A stretch of 64,000 nucleotides of DNA from Ciborinia camelliae (lineage: Eukaryota; Ascomycota; Leotiomycetes; Helotiales; Sclerotiniaceae). The DNA is taken from the NCBI GenBank assembly GCA_025890175.1, contig JANPYM010000006.1, positions 2,182,565-2,246,564 of the forward strand, given 5' to 3'. The notes below the pieces were generated by a model. The model saw nothing but the letters and a program-made list of their open reading frames with translations. It made no database searches and was not told where the DNA came from. Shown one piece after another: positions 46,399 through 58,979 of the stretch (position 1 is its first letter; every line of letters starts with the position of its first letter). The translations under genes and the position numbers were made by a program.

Positions 46399-46734
46399 GG
46401 CTGCGGATTTTTCTGGTCAAATCCAGAAGACTTATTAATGAATGGCGTTTGTTGATTGGGAAGTTGGTTGGCAGAAGGAATATACTACGAATTCCCGTAG
46501 ACTTAAATTTTGGAATTGAAGTGATGTGAATTTCATTGTGGGGTTCTTACATAAAAATTAGTTCCAAGGTTCTATGATCGCATCCATAGGTAGGTACCTA
46601 GTTTTCCTAACCTCAGGCACAAATCTTTACATGCAGACCGGGCTCCAATTTCTAATTTGAATGCCACTCAAATGGATGTCTAACGGTCTCATTAAAAATT
46701 CATTTTCAATATAAATTCATTTTTTAAAGGAAGT
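46399..46734. promoter_or_regulatory. Divergent promoter region of RBG1 and DFG10-like gene
   Basis: 336 bases between the two start codons. Contains TAGGTAGGTACCTAG near 46589-46603. No named factor site recognised. Confidence 0.5.
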
Positions 46735-47686
46735 ATGGACATTTCGACTATCTGCATAGCTTTCTTCGTTCTAGGGACCACAGTTGATTTAGGTGGAATC
46801 TTGATACCTTCATTCCGCCAGCATGTCATGAACTATGGTAGTCGAGGTATCACGCCGAACAGTCCAAAAGACACTTCCTTCCAGACCAAGCAAACTAGTA
46901 TACTAGAAGACATTGGCTCCATTCAAGTTTCTCATACTTGGTTCACTCATTACTATATCGTATCGGTGGCCTCTTCGATCTTCTGGGCATTTCAAATCAT
47001 TACACGTGGGGCAGCTTTCAGATTTCTTGCCTCGTATTCTCATCAAGATACCACGCAAGCAATGACGATCAATCAAGTGGCTTTGGCATGGGGATTCATG
47101 GCGTTACAGGGTTTACGGAGATTGTATGAGAGTTTCACGCTCACTAAACCTTCTCAGGCAAAGATGTGGGTTGGACTTTGGGCTGTTGGTATTGCGTACT
47201 ATATCTTCATGGGAATCTCGGTCTGGATTGAAGGTATTGGTGAGTGAAAGCAACTCTGAGTCTTTTGCTGGCGACTAAACTACCAAAGCCACACTCAACG
47301 CGATTGAGAACCCATTGAATTTTATAGAGATCTCAAAACCCTCCCTGAAGACTTGCGTGGCAATTCCTATTTTCGTGGCTGCATCTATAATTCAGCATCA
47401 CTGTCATGAGCACTTGGCAAGTTTGAAGAAGTATACTCTTCCCTCACACCCTTTTTTTCGCTACATCGTCTGCCCTCATTACAGTAGCGAATGCTTGCTG
47501 TATATTGCAATTGCCATCGCAGCCGCGCCCCAGGGGCAAATTCTGAACAGAACCATATTGGCAGGTTTGGGTTTTGTTATATCAAATCTCGGTGTGACTG
47601 CAGATTCAACGAGGAAGTGGTATGTCACAAAGTTTGGCGTAGATAATTTGAAAGGTAAATGGAGGATGGTACCATATGTATACTGA
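46735..47686 (+). CDS. dfg10: Polyprenal reductase (Dfg10/SRD5A3-like)
   Basis: Two exons (46735-47239 and 47289-47686) with a 49-base intron give 300 aa. It has several hydrophobic membrane segments and a C-terminal steroid 5-alpha-reductase domain, with the family-typical HPFFRYIVCPHYSSE block and a C-terminal end KWRMVPYVY. The LRRLYESFTLTKPS motif before the intron also fits SRD5A3. In yeast and human this ER enzyme acts in the polyprenol-to-dolichol pathway that supplies the lipid carrier for N-glycosylation. Only 84 bases separate its stop from the stop of the convergent dioxygenase gene. Confidence 0.9.
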
Positions 47687-47770
47687 GGCTTTATTCTATC
47701 AGAATTTGCCGTGGGTAGTTTGAAAGATGGAAGTAGAATGATACCATATTTATGATGGCACGAGGTCCTC

Positions 47771-48599
47771 TCATCGTCTACCAAATATCCCTATCTTAGT
47801 ACCCAATTTCGATACCTTGAGCACATCGCGATACGTGAGGCTTAGTCGTTCATGTCTTTCATACTTTCCGTCAATGATACCATTTTCGGGCCGTAGAAGT
47901 TCCCAGTTTGCGACTGTTGCTGGGTTGAGATTGACGTCTGCTTCGATCTCAGATATTCCATGGTAATAATTTGTGTATAGCTCATCTGTTGTGATCAACA
48001 AACTCCTTGGTTCCTGAAGGATCCTCCAGCTTGGTTGCTCCTCTCTTGTCCCATCCGCTTTCTCCCCATATATTTCCAAGCATAAACTTGCGCCCAAGCT
48101 TACAGTGCAGACGACAGGATGATACGCGGATCCATCTTTGTGTGGCATAATTCCTTGATTTGGTAGATATTCATTTATTAAGACATGATTCGGGCGTCCG
48201 TGGGGACTATCACTGAATATATGGCGTCCTTGGTCTTCGCGCGAGATGGGCAAGGAAAGGAGTCGAGAAATAACCGGGGACGTTAGCCATGCAGGCAAAG
48301 GCGCATCCAATAAAGTGTTCTTCGTTAAATCCGAGGGCCATGTCTGAAGGCGACGATGCGTTAATTGCTTCCATCGCGGTTTTGGTGCTGTCGCAATCTG
48401 CAAATACCATTGTGTCAAATGTCAAATCTCGAACCGATAATGGTGAATGAGCTTAGGGTTTACTTACTTTCTGCAACAGTATCCGTTCTTCCTCTTCTGT
48501 GATAAAATCAGAAATATAAAATGCTTTGGAGGGAAGGGTCTTGATTTGTGTCTCGTCCAGGGATGTTGGTAAGGTTAATAATTGTTGTTGAAGGTCCAT
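47771..48599 (-). CDS. ALKBH6-like 2-oxoglutarate/Fe(II) dioxygenase
   Basis: Two exons (48599-48468, 48397-47771) give 252 aa. The iron-binding HxD is in MPHKDGSAYHP, and the distal histidine is probably the one in NYYHGI. The 2-oxoglutarate-binding arginines lie in ERLSLTYRDV near the C-terminus, and the NHVLINEYLPNQGI block is typical of ALKBH6. The family belongs to the AlkB nucleic-acid demethylase clan; the substrate of ALKBH6 is less settled than for other AlkB proteins. The N-terminus (SKAFYISDFITEEEE) fits the family. Convergent with DFG10. Confidence 0.93.
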
Positions 48600-50613
48600 A
48601 TTGATTGATTGTATTTTAAGGGATCATATGACGAGATAGAATGAGGGACCTGGGAAAAGATGCGTACGATGGATACTACTTATTAGCTCGATAGCTACTG
48701 TACTACCTAGGTAGGTAGGTAGGTAGGTCGGTAGCAAAAGGATAAGAATATAGTAAAAATGTGAGGATGATATGGTAGAATGGTAGAACAGAGTATGGCA
48801 AATTCCATGATCAAAAGACCTACCTAGTAATACATGTAGTAGGTATTATCGAGAAGATACCAGACTCGACGGGAGTACAGTACCGGCCGGTGATGAAGAC
48901 TCGAAGAGGTCCATAGCGAACCATACATACTTAAGTAAGAGAATCGAGGGGAAGGGGAAGTACCTAGTAATCCAGATTCCAGACCAGTCTTATTAATAAT
49001 ATAAACATGAAATGATTCCTTGTATGGTCCTAGGTATCTACCTACCTACCTACCTTATCATAAGGTACGCAGTGAATCGACTTCACTCCCGGCCCTTCCG
49101 GCCCAGGTAGAAAAGAACGACGTTAACTACACCTACTAGTGATCTAGGTAGTAAGTAGTCCGAGTTTTTGAGTTTGAGTCGAGATTATTCGGTTATTCGG
49201 TTATTCGGAGGAGGATGAAGGATGATCATTGATCACTGATAACCTAGGTATAATCAGATACAAATTATTGAAGAAAAAGTGGCCTGGTCTATCAATTGAT
49301 GCGTTGTCCTTGATCACCTGCATCCATGCCTTTTTCTCCTGTAGTTTTATACGCCAAACGGACTCTAAATTCCTATAACTTGGAATACTGGTCAATCCTT
49401 TCACGGTCTCGTCATCTCAGTTTCAGACTTATACAGTAGTAGAAGGTAGAAGGTAGAACTTGGAACTTATTAGCTGGAGTTCTGAAGATCTCTAGGTATC
49501 TCAATTTGCAACCATGTATCCTCTATTCTTTTAGGGGGACTTCTTCGATTTGTATAGTACAGTAATACTAAAATAAATAGGGGTGCGTGCGTGGAGTCTG
49601 GTAGGTAGATATATAATTAAGTAGGTAACCGTATGAATCTCTACCTAAGGTATCAATATCTATCTACCTCCAGAGGTAGGAGGTAGGTAGTAGGTGATAC
49701 TCAAGGTAGATACCTATAGCTAGATAGATAGATAAAGTACCTTCTATATATACTACCTTATTCATTTATTGTTAATCTTGTTTGCCGTTTGCTGTTTGCC
49801 CTTTGCTGTTTGCTGTTTGCTCTTTGCTCTTTGCTCTTTGCTCTTTGTTGTTGCTTTGTACCTATCTCCCTAGGTACCTACCTAGTCAGCCTACTTTACT
49901 TTACTTTACTCCCTATCTGTATGTATCTAGGTACCTATGATCTATGCTCAATCATGTATGTTCCTTTCCCTTTCTTTCTTTCTTCCTTCCTTTCTTCCTT
50001 TCCTTTCCATTCCATCCCATCACCGTTCTTTATCCATTCGTTTATGGTTGGTGGCCAATCATTTCTCCTCACCATACGAACTCCGGTACGCGTCGAGTAA
50101 AATACGTACCTAGGTAGAGTCAAATACACTCCTACGTCGACCCGATCGGCAATAAAAAGAAGTTGACCGATCATGGCCACTGCGCACCGCACTGTACGAA
50201 GCCAGCCTCGACTAATAAAATAGCATGTTGAAGCTAGCTACTAGGTAGGTACCTAATTACTTACTAACCTTACCTAAACCTGGAAACTAAAACTACTAGA
50301 CCATCCCCATCTTCTTTTCTATGAACAAAACCCATCCCATACCCATACCATACCATACCACTTCATTTCACTCTTCTTCAATTTCAACATCCTCGAAAAT
50401 CTCCTTATACGTACATACAATTCTTCTTTCAAATCCATTCACGATCCATGATTACGAATTTAATGATATTCTTCATATCTTACTAGGTATTTAACTCAAG
50501 ATCTTGAAAATACACCGTTTGCGATTCTTACTGCGATTCTTCCTGCGACAAACCAATCAAACTTCGCATTCAATCAACTAAATAATCACTTTTAGGGACT
50601 CGGATGCTCCTCC
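48600..50613. promoter_or_regulatory. Divergent intergenic region, ALKBH6 and HOS4-like genes
   Basis: About 2 kb rich in ACCTAGGT-type motifs (48704-48728, about 49029-49055, 49665-49690, 49868-49885, 50107-50115, 50240-50255) and a TTTGCTG/TTTGCTC heptamer array. No convincing ORF. Must contain both promoters; the HOS4 side may carry a long leader. Confidence 0.55.
49781..49858. repeat. Degenerate TTTGCTG/TTTGCTC heptamer array
   Basis: About ten 7-base units alternating TTTGCTG and TTTGCTC, with some imperfect copies, followed by a TTTAC pentamer run at about 49893-49909. Intergenic; a leucine/cysteine-rich short ORF across it is a repeat artefact. Confidence 0.85.
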
Positions 50614-53600
50614 TTGTCCTTACAATTAGATACAATCAAAGTGTCTACTCATACTACAGGCCAGGATGATCTGCAGGACACGGAGACGCATAGCCTAGAT
50701 GTTATGGACACTCAAGATCATGAGGGAACAACGGCTACAAGACGTGGGGACTTGCCTACCAGCTTGGTCTCTCGAAAAGATAAAATCCACTACGCCACCA
50801 CTACCCTTATTATCAAAAGCCCCGGTTTTTCTGGGAGAATATCTTCTCCGCAGGTGACTGTGAGTGAATCGGAAATTATTATGGAAGTGGACATGCCCGA
50901 TGCGCCTCTTGAGGATATTGATGTGAAGAGTGATTCGGAAGCAGAAACAATCGTCTTACCAGGTAAAGATGGACACTCACCCTCGAAAACTCGGAAATCA
51001 ATTAAACATGAAGATAAGAGTGACGATGAAGATATTCGGAAACGGGAAACTCTATCACTGGAAGTGCCTTCTCAGAACGAAAATCCTTCAGGAAGGCGCA
51101 AACGTCTAAAGGTAAACTCATCTGAATTAAGCAAATCTCATCCGAGCAATGGGAAAACGGCCAACCTACAGGACAAAAGACATTCGTCTCTTCCCAAATT
51201 ACCTGCGCCAGAATTGAGAATCAACAAATCGCCATCGCCACCCTCTGCGATTCTCGACAAGGCTCAATCCGTTGACAGAGCCTTTCCACGGGACAAACAG
51301 AACACATCGGACTCTGGTGATGATCACGTCGACCGCGAAGATCGAAAATCAGGGCGACGTCAAAATTCCACCTTCAATGGTATGCAAAGCAAAGAAAATA
51401 CTTTATCCTTGGATATCAATGCAGAAGGAATTTCAACAGTCGCAAAGGAAGGATCAGAGTCTCCCCATCATGGGCGCTCCCACAAACGCAGTAATTCAAC
51501 TCAATACCCGCCTAAGCCTGCCCATGGCTTAAGTCATAAGAAAAGGCGCATTATTCCAGCCCCTCTTCCCTTCACCGAGTACCAATCCGATGATTCTTCT
51601 GCAAGCGGCCGTTCACATCCTCGTAGCTCTCGACCGCGGCAACGCCCAGGTCCTAAAACTGGAGATTTTGCGATGTCACCCGCAGCCTTCCATCCAAGAA
51701 AACGGGTCGACGGTTCGGGCGCAACCACTTTGTTGAACCTTGTCCGTAAGAATAATATCTCGGGAGTGACAGACGAGTTGGGCAAACATCCCGAAGACTT
51801 GAATGTAGGAGACAACGCAAAGATCACACCACTTCATGCTGCAAGTCTTGAAGGTTTCGTCAAAATTGCCGAAATGCTTTTGGTCAAAGGATGCACTGTT
51901 GATATGGTTAATCTAGATGGTGACACACCACTTCATGATGCTATCGAAAATGGTCATGTTGAAGTTGTCCAACTGCTTTTGGAGCATGGTGCCAACCCGC
52001 GGAAGGCGAAGAAGACGGGAGGTGACGAGCCTAGTGACCTGGCGGCAGCCTATAATGGGGACGACAAAACGAGGGAAGATTTGCAGCAACTTATTGAAGA
52101 AGCCAAGATTAAGAACGATGCATCCGGGACGACACTCTTGGGCGACCAAACGACTGAAGAAAGTGCAGATCACGATTCTTATTCAAAACAGAGCCCTCGT
52201 CACAGCCCTACATCTGAATATCCGAGTGGTTCAAGTCGCATGCGGGCACGATCGCATAAAACCACGGACCAAGATCTATATCGAGACCTTAGTAAGGTAG
52301 ATATGCTCCGCGAAGCATGTCAGAATGGCGATCACGGCAATATTTCTAAATGGTTGGATGTCAACCAGAGCCGGAAGGATGCGAAATCTCTTCTCATAGC
52401 AGCAAAAGCTGGCGACAACATTGCTGTCTCAATACTTCTTGGCATCGGTAATTTTGATCGTGACCCCGATCCACTAAAGGGCGAAGATCCCCGATGGTCT
52501 ACTCCAATGCTCTGTGCGATTTATAAAGGACATATTGATGTTGTTGAATGTTTACTTGCAGGGGATTTTGACCCTACCAGGCGATGGCATAATAAAACTT
52601 ATTATGAAATAGCCCAGGAGAGAGAGAGGGGCAGCCACAACTATGAAGTGGTCGTTGAGAAACTCAAAGAAGCTTTCAATAGTTATTCAAGGCCAGCCAA
52701 ATCTTCGCCCTCCAAAGCTCGTTCTCCTAAACTCCATCGAGACACTGATCGCGGGCGTGATCATAAACGGCCTTCAAGGACTGCCCGTGATCGATCTTCA
52801 CCATCGCGAAAGAGGAGTCCTTCAAAAACGATGGACAAGGGTACAGACTCGCAAAAAGGTCAACCCGGAAGCGGCTCTTCCCTTCGTCAAAGTCATAACG
52901 CGCAGAACCAAGTACGAAGAGGTCCAGGGCGTCCCAGAAAGGAGGAAAATAACGCATCGCATCCTACTTCAGACACGGAAAGCACTCCTCTAGGGCCTCC
53001 CAGGAGAAAACTTCAAGCATCTAAGGTAACGGAACCTGATGCTGCCGCAATGTCGTCTGAAAATGAGCCTACAAAACCACGGCGTAAGCTTGTTTCTGGT
53101 AAGGAATTAAAAGGAGAGCGGGATAAACAAAGACGTGGAAGTATTACTTCTAATGTTTCTAGCACATCTGTTCCGGATCGACGCGGGGTAGAAGAGTTAA
53201 AAAATTCAGATGTTAAACACAGAAGCATGAGCATTGCACGACCAAGCGAACCTACCGATGAAGACCAGATGTCAAAACATTTAAGCATCGAGGCAACTTC
53301 TGATAAGGGTGAGAGGCATGATAAAATTAATGGTACAAAGCGAGAAAACTCAAAGGACAGGCTCGCGTCTATCCGCAATGATAAGAGTCCGATAAAACGA
53401 CAACGTCGGAGCACAACACCACCTAGCATAGGTATACATGACATTATGGCTGCCACGGAAGTTGATGGTGCTCCGTCTAAGCGTCGGAAGCTAGAGGGAT
53501 TCTCGAAGCACGTAGTCATGGAAGAGAACACACCAAACTCACCTCTTGATAATCCAGTGTCGGATCTTGATAAATCGAGCTTTCAGGACAAGTCAGTTTC

Positions 53601-55196
53601 AAAGTCTACGAAGGAGGATACATCGAAACCCCCGTCCAAGGGCATGGGAGAGTGCGAGACACATTCCAACAAAGAGAACGAGGAAGCTCAAGCAGCCAAG
53701 AAAGTCGAGCCGGCAAATTCGGTCGATTTGGAACGTAAGAAACAGGCAAAGTCGGCCCGGGAAGCGCGGAAAGCTGAGGAAGCTAAGCGGCAGGCTAAAG
53801 AAGCTAGAGAAACCCAGGAGGCAAAAAAAATGGAAGAGGCGAGAGAAACAGAGAAAATAGCAAAAGAGAAAGAAGCAAAGGAGGCAAAAGAAATACAAGA
53901 AGCCAAGGAGGCTCAGGAGAAGCGAGCCATCGAGGAAGAAACTGCCAGGCGAGAACAGGAAGAAGAGAATCGGAAGGTACGGCAAGCCCAGGAAGACCGC
54001 GATAAGGCCGAACAACAAAGGCGATTATATGATGAACAGAAAAGAATAGATCGGGAGAAGTTGGAGCAAAACCGGGCTGCTGCGCAAGAGCGAGAACGAC
54101 TTGAGAAAGCCAGACAGGCGCGAGAGAAAGAAGCAGAAAGATTATCGAAACTGCCGCTTCTACTTCGAGAATTTGATCAACTTCAGCAAGCTAAGACGCC
54201 CAGAATTGCTTCTTTGTCAAAGTTCAGAACTATTAAAGGATATCGATACGATACAATAAACCCAGACGCAACAGGCCACCCCAATGCTCGAGAGCAGTGG
54301 ATGCTCAATACTGACGTTGCATTGCTGCTAGGAGAGAAAGACCTGGAATTATCAAGATGTAAGTAAACTCAAGCGAATAAGAAATTAGATATTGACTGGT
54401 ACGTAATAGATACCGCATGGGAGCGTATTCCATTAGAGATGGATGTCAAAGAATCGATATGGCCCCTCGTAGTCGGAAAATATTCCCGTGGTCTTCCTCT
54501 AGATGTACTTTCGCTCTCTGAACGAGGTTCAAATGATCTTCCGGAAGAAAACACCAAATCTTTATTCTTTGGACTGGATCTTTTCTTCGTAAAAGTATGT
54601 GTCTTTTATTTCTGGCAATGTTGCGCTTGCTTATATTATTTTAGGTATCCGAATTCATGTTCATTGTGCCTAGTTTTCCTCACCTGCGAGGTCTTGAAAT
54701 GGCTGTCGAATACCAGGAGCTTATATCTTTAGGCACTCCTCCTGCCAACAAGTATGAACAAGATTCAGATTACGATCCCACTCATCCATTCTGGCCTGCA
54801 CCCCAAAGATACTTGAATGGAACATTAATCACACATTTCAAAATCGAAACAAAAACGAGCACAAAACCTTTCCCGGAATCCAAAGTACCAAGACGAGAAT
54901 TGTCTCGGCTGTTTCCTAATGAGAAAGAATTAATAGCTTTGGCCAGATCACAAAGGCTTTGCAACTCGGGACCAAATTATCAAGAATCTCCTCCGGATGC
55001 TGGACCGCATGACCATGATCAAGATAATGGTATCACTCCACCACACTCCGACCGATCTAGATCACTCCACGAAGAAGGTCTGGTTCCAGAATCTCTGTCT
55101 GAAACGACCAATCTATTACATCACCTTGACCTTCCAAATGGAGGCCCCCTTATTCCTAATGGAATCGCGATACACGAAGCGGATACATTGACATGA
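50614..55196 (+). CDS. hos4: Ankyrin-repeat protein, Hos4-like (Set3 complex)
   Basis: Three exons (50614-54360, 54412-54594, 54645-55196) give 1493 aa. Residues 1-360 are charged and Ser-rich with basic clusters. Ankyrin repeats lie at about 370-470 (ITPLHAASLEGFVKIAEMLL; DTPLHDAIENGHVEVVQLLL), with weaker ones at about 560-660. An AT-hook-like RRGPGRPRKE sits near 767, then a very long Lys/Glu/Ala-rich helix at about 1040-1185, and a conserved fungal C-terminal region encoded across both introns (WERIPLEMDV; IVPSFPHLRGLEMAVEYQEL). In yeast Hos4 is an ankyrin subunit of the Set3 histone deacetylase complex. The ankyrin pair and C-terminal region fit that family, so nuclear repression is the likely role; the exact orthology is inferred. 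The ORF start codon could also be the non-ATG track start or a nearby ATG, so the 5' end is less certain than the rest. Confidence 0.78.
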
Positions 55197-56073
55197 AAGA
55201 TGTATCAACATTTCACTCGCTATAGTTGTTAAATAAGCCTTGTACATGTAACATACTCACAGGATGGCCTTACAAGATTCCTGTAGATATTCTCCGTCAG
55301 CGAAGTGTCATACCATGTAAATTAATGACACAAATTATACAAAATCCTTTTGATACCATTACCGTAAAGATGGAAATCTCAAAACGTAAGACCAGATGAA
55401 AGTGATGATTTCTCATATCCCAATCCCAATCCCAACTCTTAAATCCCAAATCCTAAATCCCCATCCCAAATCCCAAATCCCAAATCCCCATCCCAGATCC
55501 CCATCACCCAAAAGGTATCAGAATCAATCAGATTATGTAGAAGCATGCCGTACCGGTGTAGTCTCGATGTAATGACATGACTGAATTCTCCGACAAGGCA
55601 AGAGGTAAATATAACCAGCTTCGTTTTCGTATGTTACCACGGGATATGAGAATGGGTTTGCGAAGTATAAATCAATAGTCAATAAAATAGGAGGAGGGTA
55701 AATCAGAGTGGCGACAGATCGTGATGGGCAAAAAGACAAAATTTTGGGAACGGGAGAAATGGATTAAGATTCGAGGAGAGGGATCTCTCGATACCTACCT
55801 AGGTACTTTATATACTGACGCTTTGGGTACCTACATTTAACCTTAAATGGATACATCCGACTTATTACTAAGCCATTACTAAGCATTCCGATAAGGAAAT
55901 ACTCGACCATATATACAAAACGAGGGGGGCAAATATAGCAAGCAGTAGGTTTACACATTATAAGAAAAATAATGATAAATTAAACCAATATTGAACCTCC
56001 TTTACATGTTTTCCTGTCCACTTTTATTTACTTCCGATAACAGACTTCATATAGACTGAGAAGAATAAACAGA
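55197..56073. other. Intergenic, with CCCAAAT repeats
   Basis: About 880 bases between two co-directional genes. A CCCAAATC-type degenerate tandem occupies about 55416-55507, and an ACCTACCTAGGT element is at about 55793-55804. No gene seen. Confidence 0.6.
55416..55507. repeat. Degenerate (AAATCCC)n tandem
   Basis: About a dozen units of ATCCCA/AAATCCC type, irregular in length. Probably in the 3' UTR or spacer of the Hos4-like gene. It is not a telomeric repeat (no TTAGGG-type unit). Confidence 0.8.
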
Positions 56074-57197
56074 ATGAATCAAGAATCCTGCTGCTGTTGT
56101 GCGCGTCTGCTTGCGCACATAGGGAGTAACGGATCGGGAAGTGAACCACCTTCTTATTCAGTATCTGCGGCATCGAGTGTGAGCCATCCTCCTATTAGAT
56201 CGACGGAGAAGAGTTTGAGTTTTGATAGTTTTGATGAGAATGGTGGGAGAGAGGAGAGTTTTTTGGAAAAGAATGCAACATATGATTGGGAGAAAGATGG
56301 GGATGGAGATAGAGAGGGGCTTCAGAATTATAATCGGGACACCCACGATTGGAGGGAAAAGGAAGACGGAAATTGGAAAGAAGGGAGAGGGAGAGGAGAT
56401 AGAAGGTTGTCGTGTTGCCATCGCATCATCTGCGGGGAGTGTATAGAGGGTAATGAAAGATTTGGGAAATATTGTCCGTTTTGTCAGATTAGGTCTGGGG
56501 ATATAATTGATGGTGATACAACATTGGATCTTACACGCCTCGGATTGTCATGGGGAGATGAACCCCCCTCTTACGAATCCCTACTTCATTCCTCTTCCTC
56601 CAATGCCAAAACTGATACTCCCTTAAATACTCATCTCCACACCCTCTCCTCCAAATCGCAACCACAAGCCCAGACAGAAGACACGCTCCATTTCCTGGAC
56701 CATGCATCCGATTCTATGACCTCCCTCTCGCTACGCTACGGTGTCCCAATCGATGTACTAAGGAAGAAAAATGGCATCACAAGCGACCATCTCCTTCTCG
56801 CAAGAAAAACAATACTGATTCCCGGGGAATGGTACAAGGGGGGTGTGAGTTTGAGTCCACAACCTGTCGAAGGAGAGGAGGAGGAGAGGCGGAAAGTTTA
56901 TGTGAGGAAGTTTATGGTGGGCTGTAAAGTTGCCGAGTGAGTTAGTTTCTGGGGTCAACCCCGGAATTGAGCCCCATACTGTGAAAGAAGAAAGGCTAAT
57001 GTCTCGGGATACTCGTTAGATACGATATTGCAGTCCTCTATCTTGAACAATCAAATTATGATCTAGAGCTCGCAATGGGGGTGTACAAAGATGATGAGAG
57101 ATGGGAAAATGAAAATCCTATATTGGATAGAGGGAAGGGGAAAGGGAGGACGAAACTTGACGTTGGGAGAAGAAGATTTACAGGGTTGAGATCATAA
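56074..57197 (+). CDS. LysM-domain protein with RING-like Cys cluster and UBA-like tail
   Basis: Two exons (56074-56936, 57020-57197) with an 83-base intron give 346 aa. An N-terminal cluster C6-C9 and a later C114-C115-H116-C120-C123-C134-C137 together look like a RING-type zinc site, separated by about 100 acidic, Asp/Glu/Gly-rich residues. A LysM domain follows (about 204-250; LHFLDHASDSMTSLSLRYGV to ILIPG). The second exon adds a short helical segment like a UBA fold (YDIAVLYLEQSNYDLELAMG, near 289-308). It has no signal peptide or membrane anchor, so it should be intracellular, unlike secreted fungal LysM effectors. Similar LysM proteins with a Cys cluster exist in other ascomycetes, as I recall, with unknown function. 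Retaining the intron would end the protein at 288 aa, just before the UBA-like part. Confidence 0.85.
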
Positions 57198-58979
57198 TAT
57201 TTCTTGCGAGATGTCACTGCTGTAATATTATCCTATCTTTGTTTTCATTAAGGGTACACGAAGTTCAATTCATGGTAGGTGGCTGCAGCCTCCATGACCT
57301 CCATTTATTATTAAACACGCTTTAGTATTTGATTGTACACAACTTAAATACCAACCCTTTCATGAAACTCAATATTTCAGCCATCAATATCAACAAGTAG
57401 TTACAGCAATAGTCTCTACACTGTACACGCATTGCCATTTCCACAACTACCAACTCAGACAAGTTATACTCTAATTCCTTTTCCAACTTTCCAACTCCCA
57501 TCACAAGGAAACACAAAACCGGGCTCCTAGTATATAAACGGCAATACCCCAGCTTTCGTGTCCCGATCGCGGGGTGGTCAAACCGTCTTTTCTATCTCCC
57601 GTCGATCTCAACCCCTTGATCCCTCGACTATTCTCCACCTCGACCGCATTTCCCACTGCATTTATCAAACTCCATCCATAACTCAACCTTCGCCCCAAAA
57701 GTTGATTTCAAGACAAATGGAATGCATCTTACATGTCTGGCTACCATCACACCAGGCTCCTCAATACCATTATGAAATTCTTAACTCGCTTAGGATATCC
57801 CTCCACAAGCCTTCAGAGGACAATCTCACATGCACATAGCCACCCATGATAAGGGGTCTCGCGACGAACAATAAGAATAGCGACTGAACAAGAGACAGGC
57901 CCGTTACAGATATACAAACAAGTTTTGTCTTACGCGGCAGTATGGGAGTGAAGGTGAAACTGAAGATCAAGTCGAGTGAGAATGGAAAAGACTCGATGAC
58001 GTAAGGATAAGCATATGGTCTTTTATAAAAACAAACAAACAAGGAGCTCAAGTGCCCGAGGACTAGTTCTTTCTACCGGTATACGTGTATATATTCAAAC
58101 CAATGAGGGAGTGAGTAGAATATCGATCGAGAGAATATGGAAAATACATGATATCAGATAAGCGCAGGGTTTTGTTTTCCGTACATGCAAACCCAGATTA
58201 GAGCTCGCCAGCAGAAAGAAAATAAAATAGGGTGAAGATAATGGGACATCTAAAAGCTGTTCATAAACTCCGAGCGGACCGGGAGTCGGTTGAATTATAA
58301 TTTTCCAAGTGCACTTCACTAGGAGTGATCTGCCTTCCTGTATTTTGAGGCTTGAATACCTCCTTATAAGTTGGCATGGGTTTGGACAATGTATATCATC
58401 TCATCGCATCCCACCTCATCCCTTTATTTTTCGCTAGACACCTCTAAATATAAATGTAAAGTAAATATGAAAGGTGAATTAATATAGAGAGTGAATATAG
58501 AACGAATTCAATATAAAACGAATGGATTTGATATAAAGATACAATGAAAATTGCCTCCTTACCTTCATCTAATCTTACATCTATCTCACCGTTCTCTATC
58601 TCATATCCCCAATAACCATATCATTCTGGAACATTAAAGGGTATAGATAAGCAACCAAACTTGCGCCTTCCATCCGATCTTTTAGGATTGAGCGACTGGG
58701 CCCTTGGGTGTAATAGAAGATTTCTAAGTAGTATGGTTATTAGTTGAACAACATTTAGACTCCTTAGGGGAGTCTATCGCCGCCGTAGACATAAGTGCTA
58801 GAGATTTCTTACCCTTTATCCATTTTCTATTTAAATTTCAGGCCCTGCTATCGGAGAAACGCATATGAATAAAGTAAAATATTCATCCGCGCATATATAT
58901 CGCCATTTATTCCGTCATCCTCGGGTATATCCTTGAAACGCCAATATAAACATCACAAATTTTGTCTTCAATATCAAAT
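57198..58979. other. Intergenic between LysM and MIS12 genes
   Basis: About 1.8 kb between convergent genes. Short ORFs on both strands have no domain or plausible splice chain. AT-rich throughout. Confidence 0.55.

Noticed and set aside
53599..54018. 139-codon minus-strand ORF rich in Phe/Leu/Ser inside the Hos4-like gene
   Set aside because: Antisense shadow of the Lys/Glu-rich helix, whose complement gives Phe/Leu/Ser codons.
55416..55507. Possible interstitial telomeric repeat
   Set aside because: Units are AAATCCC/ATCCCA of irregular length, not CCCTAA.
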